Source of the DNA: Prevotella sp.
GTDB lineage: Bacteria; Bacteroidota; Bacteroidia; Bacteroidales; Bacteroidaceae
Assembly (NCBI GenBank): GCA_017556145.1
Contig: JAFZCU010000174.1
Span: 1-48,907 of the forward strand
Direction: 5' to 3'
DNA: 48,907 nucleotides
The notes under the pieces were generated by a model. That model was not told the origin of the DNA. It did not search any database and was given only the letters and a program-made list of their open reading frames with translations. Below, piece after piece: positions 38,350-48,400 of the stretch (the stretch's first letter is position 1; each line of letters begins with the position of its first letter). Position numbers and translations under genes: made by a program.

Positions 38350-41052
38350 TTATTTGATAATTATCTTCTTACCATTCTTAATATAAATACCAGGACGGAG
38401 TGAGTTCTTCGTGAGCGAAGCGTCTCCTGATGTCGCCGAGCGGCTAGTGTTATAGCGATGGCCATTCAAGTCGTAGATGACAGTGGATTTCGTGCCGTCG
38501 GCATTGACAATGCTGATGCCATCGACAACGTTTTCTCCCTTGGCGAAGACGGGCAGCAGAGTCACGATGTCATCGGGCATGGTGAAGGTTAGTCGTGAGT
38601 TACCGTTGGAAAGCGTCTCAAGACTGATATTAGTTCCCATGGTGAAGTTTACTCCGTTGATGACGCGCAGTTCCTTCAGTCCGTAGCCGCTGTTGGCCTC
38701 GATGCTAAGCGTGACGGTTTGCCCTTCTACAGCCTCAGTGACATCAGCGGTCACTGAGCCGTAGTTGGCCTTGCGCACGAATATCTGATACTTCTCGGAC
38801 TCCACGTCGGCAGGGGTGTAGATGATCTGGTCAATGTACATGGAGATGCCACCAGTGTTGGTGAGCAGCAGGTTATTCTTGCCTGCTTTCAGGGTGGTGG
38901 TGAAGGTGGCTTTACGCCAGTCGTTTTTAGCCGTCTTCTCGATGTCGAGCTGGGTAGCGGAGCCGTTGACAGTGACTTTCATCTTTCCAGCCTTCGCGGA
39001 ATTGCTGTAGCGCACGGAGATGCGGTATTCGCCCTCCTCGCCATCACGGAGTGTGAGCTGGTGGCGCAGGGTGCCGCTGGTGCTGGTATCCATATCGACG
39101 AAGCCGTTGCCGGCAAACTCGACGATGTCGGGGAAATAGTTCACATAGGGATTCACGAGCTTGATTTCCTTCACGCTCTTATAGTCCATGTTCTCGGCCT
39201 CGATGATGATTTCACCATGATAGAGGGGAGCCTCCCCTAGCCCCTCCAACTGGAGTGGAGCCTTTGCTGGCGCCTCTTTTCGGTCTGTAGCACTGCCTGC
39301 GCAGTTAACGGTGATGTAAACGCCGCCCTTGTGTTTCACAGTCAAGGTGTAGGTGGATATTTCGGCATCCCACTGGGCGGTGGCACTACCCGTAGCCAGC
39401 AGGCCTTTCTTCATGGTATACGAAGGTTCGGCTGTGGCACCTTTGACGACAATGGTCTCGGCTACAACAGTTGTGGTGTCAGTGCGGAAGTTGTTCAGGT
39501 AGAAGTCGATATGGTCGGCATACTCACGCACGATACCACTGCCGAGCATCCCAAGGGTCAATGTCAGCGAGTCACAGGTGTTGTAGAGAAGAGGAACTTT
39601 GCCCGTAGCTGTCCGCTTGCTGTTGAGATAGGTGTAGGGCATATAGGTGACGAGTTGGTTCTGCACGCGTGAGACAAAGAGATCGCCCTCTGACAGCACG
39701 GGGTATTGTTCGTTGAATACCTTCTGTTTCTTTGCAAAGGTGCTCCAGTTCGACTTTGCCGTAGCACGGTTCAGCTTCACGGGGATGGTCTTGGCCAGCG
39801 AGTCGTACAACTCTACGCAAAGAGGAATGGTGCGATAGCGGCCCGTGCTCTTGAAGTAGCAGTTGTTATTCATCCACTGTCCGTCGCCCTTGTTCGTAGG
39901 ATCATTCTGCTTGTAGAGTCCGTCGAAGAGCGTGCCCCATGTGGCGTACTTATCCTCGTCGCTGCCCGACGTGGTGTTGGCAATGATGGCGATGCGGGTG
40001 CTGTCGATCACTTCCTTGCGCGTAGGAATATATAAGGTACCGTCAATCACCTTGCGCCACATATCAATCCACGCACCTCGGAACCCCTCATAAGTAGTCC
40101 AGTTGCGACGTGTATAGCCGTCGACGGTGCTCTTGTTACTCTCTTTGAAACATTCGTCGGGAATAGTCTCAGGTCCATCCCACACGGCACCACCATTCAC
40201 ACCACACTGCTCCATCGTGGTGCCGATGCCGGCGGCAATGGGATACTTCGCTTTGTTCTGACCAACGGCTTGGTCCATCGCACCACACCAGCCGCAGCGG
40301 TCGTAGCGCACACCGTAGTTCTTAGCTAGTCCGCTGATAAAGGGCGAAAATGTCGTGCTCTCTGCATTGTAGAAACACCAGGGTTGGGTGTACTTATACA
40401 ACCAGAGGATGGCCTCAGGATATGCGCGACAGGCTTTCAGCAGATTGCTGTTGCGCTTCATCATGCCGACAGGACTCAGACCATGGCTCCAGATGTTGCC
40501 GCAGAACGAAATGGTAAGGAAGCCACCGTACTCATGTGACATCTTTACCAGATTGGCAAACAGCGCTATCTGTCCTGTCTGCGTAGCTGAGCCCATGTCC
40601 GCATCGTCGAAGCCCCAGAATTGCTCGGCGAAATTCCAGCCGAGGAAGTTGGGATAGCGTTTGAAGAAATACTCAAACGTCTCCAGGTCGGTGGTCTGCA
40701 AGTGCGTGCGACCGCCCGAAGCTGGCTGACAGGTGAACCACATACCATTCTGCTGGCACACCGAGGCCCATGACTTATACGTCCTCACAGCCGAGCGTGG
40801 CATCTTATAGACATTTTTCTCCTTGTCGTATTGGCATGACAGACTCAGGTTCATGCATACCCACGGCTTAATGTCGTCGGGCACCAAGTCGATAATCTTC
40901 TGCGGATCGGCTGCATTCCAAACATCGATGTGGATCATCCACAGCGGGTGCTCGTTGTCAATGGGACGGCGTGACTGAGCCCCTATAGGGCTAATGAAAA
41001 AATGTAAAAATGAAAGAATAAAAAAGAAGGAGACAATCTGTAATCGTTTCAT
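38350..41052 (-). CDS. GH98 family endo-acting enzyme with CBM6/35-like module and C-terminal sorting domain
   Basis: 900 residues with a signal peptide (about 1-25, ending PIGAQS). The GH98 catalytic domain is seen from PIDNEHPLWMIHIDVWNAAD and QKIIDLVPDDIKPWVCMNLS, through WFTCQPASGGRTH and FLGWNFAEQFWGFDD, where the acidic residues are likely catalytic. A CBM6/35-like beta-sandwich follows (about 610-745, IIIEAENMDYKSVKE...). A repeat-type Ig domain comes next, then a C-terminal tail DLNGHRY...LRPGIYIKNGKKIII, resembling Bacteroidota secretion-sorting ends. GH98 includes blood-group endo-galactosidases and endo-xylanases that cut highly branched corn xylan. The neighbours favour the xylanase role. 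It lies 14 nt after the GH115-GH43 gene. Confidence 0.88.
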   Translation of the reverse strand: MKRLQIVSFFFILSFLHFFISPIGAQSRRPIDNEHPLWMIHIDVWNAADPQKIIDLVPDDIKPWVCMNLSLSCQYDKEKNVYKMPRSAVRTYKSWASVCQQNGMWFTCQPASGGRTHLQTTDLETFEYFFKRYPNFLGWNFAEQFWGFDDADMGSATQTGQIALFANLVKMSHEYGGFLTISFCGNIWSHGLSPVGMMKRNSNLLKACRAYPEAILWLYKYTQPWCFYNAESTTFSPFISGLAKNYGVRYDRCGWCGAMDQAVGQNKAKYPIAAGIGTTMEQCGVNGGAVWDGPETIPDECFKESNKSTVDGYTRRNWTTYEGFRGAWIDMWRKVIDGTLYIPTRKEVIDSTRIAIIANTTSGSDEDKYATWGTLFDGLYKQNDPTNKGDGQWMNNNCYFKSTGRYRTIPLCVELYDSLAKTIPVKLNRATAKSNWSTFAKKQKVFNEQYPVLSEGDLFVSRVQNQLVTYMPYTYLNSKRTATGKVPLLYNTCDSLTLTLGMLGSGIVREYADHIDFYLNNFRTDTTTVVAETIVVKGATAEPSYTMKKGLLATGSATAQWDAEISTYTLTVKHKGGVYITVNCAGSATDRKEAPAKAPLQLEGLGEAPLYHGEIIIEAENMDYKSVKEIKLVNPYVNYFPDIVEFAGNGFVDMDTSTSGTLRHQLTLRDGEEGEYRISVRYSNSAKAGKMKVTVNGSATQLDIEKTAKNDWRKATFTTTLKAGKNNLLLTNTGGISMYIDQIIYTPADVESEKYQIFVRKANYGSVTADVTEAVEGQTVTLSIEANSGYGLKELRVINGVNFTMGTNISLETLSNGNSRLTFTMPDDIVTLLPVFAKGENVVDGISIVNADGTKSTVIYDLNGHRYNTSRSATSGDASLTKNSLRPGIYIKNGKKIIIK
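39223..39260. repeat. GC-rich dispersed-type palindrome inside the GH98 gene
   Basis: GAGGGGAGCCTCCCCTAGCC continuing with CCTCCAACTGGAGTGGAG matches the same CTCCCC/GGGGAG repeat class as 34457-34482. In frame it encodes PLQLEGLGEAPL in the linker before the CBM6/35-like module. Confidence 0.5.
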
Positions 41053-41066
41053 GTCAACACAAGCTT

Positions 41067-44000
41067 TTAGTTATTAACGTGGAACCAATCGAAGTCTACG
41101 ATGCCACCCGTCTTTTTCGTGGCGAAATTGAAGAGCATGAAACGCTGTCCGCAGAAGTCGGGCATATCGTAGTGCATCTGAAGCGTGTCGCCGATGGACT
41201 GCCACTGCTTGCCGTCGAGGCTATAGAAGAAGGTGGCCTTGTCGGTGCGGTCGCGGAAATCGTGATCCACACGGAGCCACACCTTTGACTGTGCGAGGGG
41301 ACGGGTCTCGATATCCATTCCTGCTGCGTCTTTTTGGTCTTTGGCACGATGCATCACGAGCTGTATCTGCCCGTTCTCCTTCTTCACGCCTACAAAGCCA
41401 TAGCGACGTTGGAAAGATGCCAGACCGGCCCAATCACCGTTTTTCATTTTCGAGACATCCAACAGCGTTTGTCCTGAACAAGTGGGACCGAAAGTGCGCT
41501 GGGTGAGTGAGTTGCGGGCATCGCGTATGTTATGTGCCACCGAAGTGGTCTTCAGTCGCAGCCATCCTTTACGCTCGGTCAAGCTCCAACCGCTGTTGTC
41601 GGGGATATGATTCCACTGCCAACAGAGTTTCAAACCTGGTTTCCAAGAACCGAAACGACTCTTGCTCTTCTTCGGCTTCCACACATTGAACTCATCGCTC
41701 TGCACGATATTCATTCCTTTGGATGCAGGCAGATTGACACAATAGGGTGTGGTCATGTTGCGCCCTGCGGGCAATTTGTCGGTGGTTCCATTACCCACGA
41801 CTGGCCATCCGTCTGTGCTCCACGTCATGGGCAACCAGATGGGCATACGGCCCACAGAACCGTAGTCCTTGAAGAGAAAACACCACCATTGTCCCTCGGG
41901 GGTCTGGACAATGCCGCCCTGACCAATGCCGTTGGTCTGCATCACCACATTACCCTGTTCATCAACCATCTCGCCTCCAAACACCATGTGGCTTTCCCAC
42001 TGACCACTCTTTAGGTCCTTGGTACGCCACACGATCTCCTGACGCTGTCCGTCGCAGCCCTGAATCATGAAGATATAATAGTAGTCGCCAATCTTGTAGC
42101 CATGATAGCCCTCGGCACGCAGTCCGCGGGCAGGTTTCTCAAGGTTGGCGTAGTCGAGCACTTTTTCGCGTGGGCTGACAGTCACATTCCAGTCCTTGTC
42201 AACAGAAATCTCACGTAGGTACATCGCATTGTCGGAGAAGGTGTCGGCAGGATGCAGTACGTATTTCTTCATGCCTGAGCCAGTGTCCTCGAAAAGCAAG
42301 CCAGGGTCATAACACTTGTCGGTAGTTGAACAATGCCACTTGCCGTGCTCGATATCATCGGTCACGTAGAAGTAAGTCTTGCCCGTCGTGTTGCAGGTCA
42401 TGATCATGTAGAACATCTTCTCATAGGGGTCATAGCGCAGGTTAGCCGCCCACGAACCTTGCGAGTAGTCGCTCTGTCCGTTCAAAAGACGGAACTTATC
42501 GCCCGCATCAATCTCGTCATAAGCATAGTTGATAATCTCCCAGTTCACCAAGTCTTTCGACTTCATGATGCCGCAGCCTGGCGAAAAATGCATCGTGGTG
42601 GAGACCATATAGTAGGTATCTTCCACGCGAATGATGTCGAGGTCGGGCACATCGGCGAAGATCATGGGATTTTCAAACTGTGGCGACTGTGCCTTCACGC
42701 TCAGCGCGGCACTTCCGAAATAGCTGTAATGGTTGTTATCGGGATTGACCACAATCTGCTCGACGACGATTTCGGGGTCAATCATGACGATTTTTAGCGT
42801 GTGCTTGCCATCAGTAATACCCTCAAAGGTGGCATCAAGCCAACGGAGATTATCAAACACTTCATCACGACGGGGCAGCTGACGGCCTTGCCAGAAACCG
42901 CTCAGAGCCAAACGACTGCGTTGTGGCAGTGGTTTTAAGACCTTGGAACGAGCAAGGTTCTGAGGATTATACTCCGAGAAGGTATCAACGATGCCACGAC
43001 GGGCGTCGATGGTCTGCATAGGCAGGTCGTCAATTTGAATACCAATACGGAGTCCACGGGCAGGATAGATGTCCTGCGTGGGCAATATTCCTATCGCAAT
43101 CTTACCCTCAGAGGTTAAGTCTATATCATATTCCAGCGTCGCACCGCTGTTCTGGGTGAGAACATTGCTACTTCCCATGCAACCCTTGCCGCGTCCAAGG
43201 TCGGGTAGGAACATCCAAGTAGCATTGTTTCCGCCTGTCTTACGAGAGAACTGGTAGGCAGGGATGGAATATTCTTTGGTAGCAGGTTGGTCTTGCAGGG
43301 CATAGTCCACGTTGAAGTCCAGTGAGCCTTGACGAGGATCCTCAATCGGAGCTTTCTCCTTGAAGCCTTCTCGAATGGCTTGACGAGAGAGCAGCATGGG
43401 GTTGATATTGTCCTTAGGCATATACCACTGCGTATAGCCGATGTGCTTATCCTGCATCATCTTGCTCCACTTTCCATTGGCAATTTTGTGATAATAGTCG
43501 CTGAGTTGTTGGTCACGAGCCATTAGCTGGTCGATGAGATTGGAATTGCCACGGGTGGCAGCATTGTAAATCTGAGCCACACCTGCACTGGCCATCACGG
43601 GGTAATATACCAACTGGTAGTAGGCATCCTGTGCCTCTGCGGGAATCTTCATTCGCAGTGCCTCGGCACGGGCAGCGAGCGAGAGCCACAGGCTATCAGT
43701 ATAAGCCATCTCCTCCTTGTTGAATATACCCGGCACCTGTGATTCGGCCTTGCGCCACAGGTTGTATTTTGTGTATTTGGCCATGAGGTCAGCTGCTTCC
43801 TTTGCATGCTCTGCACCAAAAGCATTCGCCGCAAAGCCTTCCAGCCAAGCCTGCTCATCGCCCGCCTTCACGACTTCAGGATTCCACGCATAGTGCATGA
43901 TGAAGTCGATGGGCACCTCTTTGGGTTTCAAGTCGCCCACGTTGATGATCCAGATGCGGTCGATGCCTGTCTGATAGGCCAGGTTCAACTGTTCGCGCAG

Positions 44001-45302
44001 TTTGGGGATGGTTGTCGTGTTCACCCAGCGGTCGTTCCAGGGACCACCGTTCATATCGATATGATAGTAGAGGCCAAGTCCGCCCTTGCGTTTGCGTTCG
44101 AAATCCCGACCGATGCGTCGGATATAGCCCCAGTTGTTGTCGCAGAGCAGCAACGTCACATCGTCGGGCACGGTGAAACCCGCATCATAATAGCGCTGCA
44201 CCTCCGTAAAAATGGCCCAAAGCTGCGGCACAGCATCCTCGCGTCCATACACTTTCTTTATAATAGAACGCTGACCCTTGATGACTTCAGTAAGCGTCTT
44301 CATATTATCCTCGTCATCGCCCTTGCCCATTGCCACGTCGCCGTCGCCGCGCATACCGATGGTCACAAGGTTGTCGTATGCCTTGTTGCGCTGCATGCCA
44401 TCAAGAAAGAACTGGTCCAGTCGCTCCTTGTTAACACTATAGTCCCATGGGCCAATCTCTTCCTTGCGGGTTACATACTCACGGTGTGCCCGCATCATCG
44501 GTTCGTGGTGCGAAGTACCCATCACAATGCCGTATTCATCGGCCAGACGCGGACTCTCAGGATCATCCTCATTGAAGCGGCTTCCCCACATCGCAGGCCA
44601 CAGATAGTTGGCTTTCAGACGCAGCAGCAGTTCGAACATGTGAGCGTACACCTTTGAGTTGATACCGCCAAAATGCTCTGTGGCCCAATCGCCGAACGAC
44701 GGCCACTCGTCGTTGATAAAGATTCCGCGATATTTCACCTTTGGTGAAGGCTGTACAAACCGGCCATCCTTCCAATAGATCTCATCCTGATGCTTCACGG
44801 GCACATCGGCCCACCAATACCAAGGCGACACACCGATGCGCTGCGAAATCTCGTAAATACCATAGATTGTACCACGCTTATCGCTTCCAGCCACCACAAG
44901 GTCTCCATCAACTATGTCGATAACAAACGATTCCCACTGGCCCTTTACCTTGCTCACATTGAGTTTCTTCTGCTTTACCAGTTTGTCAATCATGCGGCTT
45001 TTCCCAATCGTTCCTACAAAGATACGAGAATAATTATCCATTATCAATTTCCCATTCTTGCGTCCCTTCGGTAGCAAGCGAGCAGAGCTCGAGTGAACCA
45101 TTGTAAGTTCTGCAGCTGTACCGCAGACCTTGCCCACATCATCGCCCAGATCATTGGCTGCGCGAATCACGCCTTTCCAATCTTGCTCGTCAACTACAAT
45201 TGCCGCCGTTTTACCATCTTTGGCAATACAAAATGTTCCTTGTGCAATCGTATTCATCACCATGATGAACAGCGCCATGCTTACTGTCAGAATCCGTTTC
45301 AT
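41067..45302 (-). CDS. GH115-GH43 fusion: xylan alpha-glucuronidase plus GH43_12-like arabinofuranosidase/xylosidase
   Basis: 1411 residues from ATG 45302 (MKRILTVSMALFIMVMNTIA, a signal peptide). An upstream ATG at 45395 would cross the promoter and terminator and is rejected; ATG 45311 is a second option. Residues about 25-840 are GH115: FVGTIGKSRMIDKL, YGIYEISQRIGVSPWYWWAD, YRGIFINDEWPSFGDWATEH, LLLRLKANYLWPAMWGS, IGMRGDGDVAM, YYHIDMNGGPWNDRWVN. GH115 enzymes remove (4-O-methyl)glucuronic acid from xylan, including internal residues. From about 875 a complete GH43 follows: NPMIFADVPDLDIIRVEDTY (general base Asp kept), YDPGLLFED, RGLRAEGYHGYKI (general acid region), and a beta-sandwich ending in DFDWFHVNN. 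It is first in the reverse operon and has its own promoter. Confidence 0.92.
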   Translation of the reverse strand: MKRILTVSMALFIMVMNTIAQGTFCIAKDGKTAAIVVDEQDWKGVIRAANDLGDDVGKVCGTAAELTMVHSSSARLLPKGRKNGKLIMDNYSRIFVGTIGKSRMIDKLVKQKKLNVSKVKGQWESFVIDIVDGDLVVAGSDKRGTIYGIYEISQRIGVSPWYWWADVPVKHQDEIYWKDGRFVQPSPKVKYRGIFINDEWPSFGDWATEHFGGINSKVYAHMFELLLRLKANYLWPAMWGSRFNEDDPESPRLADEYGIVMGTSHHEPMMRAHREYVTRKEEIGPWDYSVNKERLDQFFLDGMQRNKAYDNLVTIGMRGDGDVAMGKGDDEDNMKTLTEVIKGQRSIIKKVYGREDAVPQLWAIFTEVQRYYDAGFTVPDDVTLLLCDNNWGYIRRIGRDFERKRKGGLGLYYHIDMNGGPWNDRWVNTTTIPKLREQLNLAYQTGIDRIWIINVGDLKPKEVPIDFIMHYAWNPEVVKAGDEQAWLEGFAANAFGAEHAKEAADLMAKYTKYNLWRKAESQVPGIFNKEEMAYTDSLWLSLAARAEALRMKIPAEAQDAYYQLVYYPVMASAGVAQIYNAATRGNSNLIDQLMARDQQLSDYYHKIANGKWSKMMQDKHIGYTQWYMPKDNINPMLLSRQAIREGFKEKAPIEDPRQGSLDFNVDYALQDQPATKEYSIPAYQFSRKTGGNNATWMFLPDLGRGKGCMGSSNVLTQNSGATLEYDIDLTSEGKIAIGILPTQDIYPARGLRIGIQIDDLPMQTIDARRGIVDTFSEYNPQNLARSKVLKPLPQRSRLALSGFWQGRQLPRRDEVFDNLRWLDATFEGITDGKHTLKIVMIDPEIVVEQIVVNPDNNHYSYFGSAALSVKAQSPQFENPMIFADVPDLDIIRVEDTYYMVSTTMHFSPGCGIMKSKDLVNWEIINYAYDEIDAGDKFRLLNGQSDYSQGSWAANLRYDPYEKMFYMIMTCNTTGKTYFYVTDDIEHGKWHCSTTDKCYDPGLLFEDTGSGMKKYVLHPADTFSDNAMYLREISVDKDWNVTVSPREKVLDYANLEKPARGLRAEGYHGYKIGDYYYIFMIQGCDGQRQEIVWRTKDLKSGQWESHMVFGGEMVDEQGNVVMQTNGIGQGGIVQTPEGQWWCFLFKDYGSVGRMPIWLPMTWSTDGWPVVGNGTTDKLPAGRNMTTPYCVNLPASKGMNIVQSDEFNVWKPKKSKSRFGSWKPGLKLCWQWNHIPDNSGWSLTERKGWLRLKTTSVAHNIRDARNSLTQRTFGPTCSGQTLLDVSKMKNGDWAGLASFQRRYGFVGVKKENGQIQLVMHRAKDQKDAAGMDIETRPLAQSKVWLRVDHDFRDRTDKATFFYSLDGKQWQSIGDTLQMHYDMPDFCGQRFMLFNFATKKTGGIVDFDWFHVNN

Positions 45303-45327
45303 ACTATGCATTTTTGTTTCACGGTTG

Positions 45328-45335
45328 CAAAGGTA
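45328..45335 (-). promoter_or_regulatory. -7 element of the GH115-GH98-GH59-GH2 operon
   Basis: Reverse-strand TACCTTTG (45335-45328) followed by CAACC, 25 nt before ATG 45302. The expected -33 region lies in the terminator hairpin of the upstream gene. Confidence 0.65.
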
Positions 45336-45336
45336 C

Positions 45337-45380
45337 AATAAAAAACATGCAACGACCATAGAATTTCGTTGCATGTTCTT
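45337..45380 (-). terminator. Intrinsic terminator of the large surface-protein gene
   Basis: On the reverse strand AACATGCAAC (45377-45368) pairs with GTTGCATGTT (45353-45344) and continues as TTTT. It lies 29 nt after the stop at 45406 and overlaps the next promoter. Confidence 0.8.
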
Positions 45381-45405
45381 TGAAAAATGTTTCAAACAGA
45401 TGTGA

Positions 45406-48400
45406 TTACTTCACAATCACCTTTTCTGTCTGGATAGAGCCATCGCTCATCACCTTCTTGACAATCGTGATGCCCTTCTGGGCTTTGCTCAGACGACGAC
45501 CGTTGACGTCAAAGAGCTGGATAGCACGAACTTTAGCGACAAGTGTACCATCGAGTGTCTCGATACCAGTGTTGATATCCTCAAGAGCCTTAGCATAGTC
45601 GAACCCTGTGGCTGCAGAAACCAGAGTCAACTCAAGGTCGTTGAGTGCGAACCATGTGTTCTGACCACTGCTCCTGACACCAATGACAGCCTTACCGTCA
45701 ATAATGGTAATCTCTTGGCTGGTAATGCGGTTGCTTTCTGTGGCACCCCAAGACATACCGTTTGACTTGACAGGTGTCTGGTTGTCGTATTCGCCCTCGG
45801 CAGTAGCGGAGGTGTTCACAAATACAAACTCCTGCGGGAAGATCTTCTCTCGGGCATCAGCCAGTTGCAGTGCGGTCTTTTCCTCTTCGGTAGCCTCATC
45901 AGGCGTGTCCTCAGGCAGCGTCCCGAAGCCCTTGAAGTCGCTGTCACCACGACGTTCACCCATAAAGGCTGTCAGCTGATAAACACCTGCTGGCAGGTCA
46001 GTAATTGTCTGCGTGAAGGTGACATTCCCCTGACTTGTAATAGCCTCGTCGGCAGGAACTTCGTCAGTTGCAAGGTGCGTACCGCCACCATTCGTGTACC
46101 AGAGATCACCGAGGGCACCCTCACCCAGATTGGTCAGTGTCCAACCGGGAGCGGCATTCACATCTTGCTTGCTGGCCTTGGTAACATAGATATTCGGATT
46201 CTTGACGAATACACTGAAATCGTATGTCATATCATCAGCAAACATCGTGTTGTAATTAGCATAGAACGCCTTGGTTGTGTGAATTTTCAGCGCCTCAGCA
46301 ACAGAGTCGTCATCGCCAAGTGCCTTGCCGGCTTCGATAAGCAGGGCATCGTCTTCACTAACACCCATAGCCTTCAGATTTTCAATACCGCGACGGATAC
46401 GCTCGTTGAGAGCTGCATAACCAGTCGTATTATTCTGAGAGGCACCTTCAGTAAACATACCTGCCAAGGTAATGGCCTTATTCATTTCGTCAATACCGGC
46501 CTTCAATGCATTGTCGTTGGTAATGAGTTTCGGCGCAACAACTTCGGTTTCGACATCATCAACAATTTCAGTCCTGACATCAGCATACTTGTCGAAGATG
46601 GCCTTTACCTCAGCATAGGCAGCTGTAGCAGCAAACTTAGAGTCGGCCTTCGGCAATTTGGCATAAAGCTGAGCAGGCAGTGCGTCGAAGTCGTCACACA
46701 ACTTCTTATGAGCCGTCACCGCATCGGCAGCATCCTTCAGAGCCGCAGTAGCAGCAGCAAATTCAGAAGGCTGGCAAAGCGTCTCGGTAGTATATTTCGT
46801 GACAAGGTTGTCGAGTGCTGTGAATGCCTCGCCTGCATAACGCTCTGTTGCATTGTTGTCGCGAACAGCTGTGGCATCGTCCAATGCCTGTTTCAGGCCC
46901 TGCGTCATTTCGATACCCATCACGTTGGGAATGTACTGCACCTTGATATTACCAATGGCCAGACCATCTTCCCATCCGTTAGGATTACCCTCCAGATTAC
47001 AGGGGAAGAACTTCAGAATATAGTTACCGGGGGTCTGAACGGTGAATTCCATATCCAAATGCGTGCACTCTCCCTTGTCATAGTACACTTCGGTAGCCTT
47101 CAGCGCCTCAGCAATGACCTCTTCGGTTTCTTCAGACACCACCTGAACCTTCAGGGCACGCTCTCCCGTACGGTCCCAACGTGCAAAGTCTGCCATCAAG
47201 TGGTATGTCTTAGCTTCAAGCGTCAGTTTCTGGTCGTTCATACCATAGTAGGCGTAACCCATGTTGCCTTCATTACCGCGTGAACATACGTACAACACAT
47301 GCGTTGCAAAGCTATTAGATGTTTCAATAACACGGCAGCCGCCCCATGTGCCACCTATACCCGAACGCGGTTCACCATCATTGTCAACAATCCAGGCAGC
47401 GGGAACAGAGCCATTGCCACCCTCAGCAAAGCCGTCGGTCATCAGGGTCTCAACTGTCTCATCGCTTTCTACAGTACCGAAACTATACTTGAGGGTTTCC
47501 TCACCAACTTCTCCAAAGAAGTCCTGCTCGGCCTTGATATTGGTAAGCTTAATCTCATGGATGCCTGGTGTCAGATCACCACCAGTACGTGTCAAAGTGA
47601 ATTCCTTTGCGAATCCCTCAGCAGGAGCAATCGTCATAGCCTTACCGTCGAAAGCAGCTTTCATCTCAGCTGCATTCACATTGCCAGAGAACTGCACTTT
47701 GAACTCTGTCATGCCGACAGGCAGGTTAATAGAACCCTTCTCAGGAACAGCAGCCACCACAGTCGGCAACTTGGCCTGATTGGTATACTCATTGCCAAGT
47801 TCGGCTTCATACTGGGCCTCTACATCTATGACATCAGGTACGACAATACCGTCAAAGCGACCTCCCTCGAATATCAGCTGTTGTGCAGCGTCGGCTGGGT
47901 TAAAGAACGAAGCCTTTACAACATCCGTTTCTTCTGCGGCGTCATTCACATCATCTATAAACAAGAACACACGCGCATCATTATTATACATGTATGCTTC
48001 AACAGAGATCAGTTTAACCTCTTTGCCGTTAACCGCAACCTTTCCGCACTCATTGGGAAGGATGAGACGTTCTTTGTCGCCAAGGATTTTTTTCAGGTTA
48101 GTGTTAGAGCCAAGATTGATGCTTACCACATCAGCCTCAAATCCGGCAGTAATGCCATCCGACGGATCATAAACCTTGCCAGAGCCCTTCACAGAGCCTT
48201 CCAATTCAACGTTACCGAATCTAAGCGATGAAGCACCCCAGCCCACCTTGATACAGTTCACGTGGAAGTATTCCAAGTCGAGTGCCTCGACGTCAAGCTC
48301 AGCTGTACCGTCGTCGCCGATGGTTACACGCTGTTCTGGCACGGCATGTCCGTGAGGGTCAGAATCACCCTCTTCAGGTGCTTGGCGGTTGTAGAGCACA

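Noticed and set aside
45303-45395. Upstream-extended start of the GH115-GH43 gene
   Set aside because: The extra 31 codons overlap the previous gene's terminator and the -7 element. A proper signal peptide begins at 45302.
45865-47283. A 472-codon forward-strand open frame
   Set aside because: It lies fully antisense to the large secreted protein. Its composition is irregular, it has no promoter or signal, and the reverse frame shows clear domain motifs.
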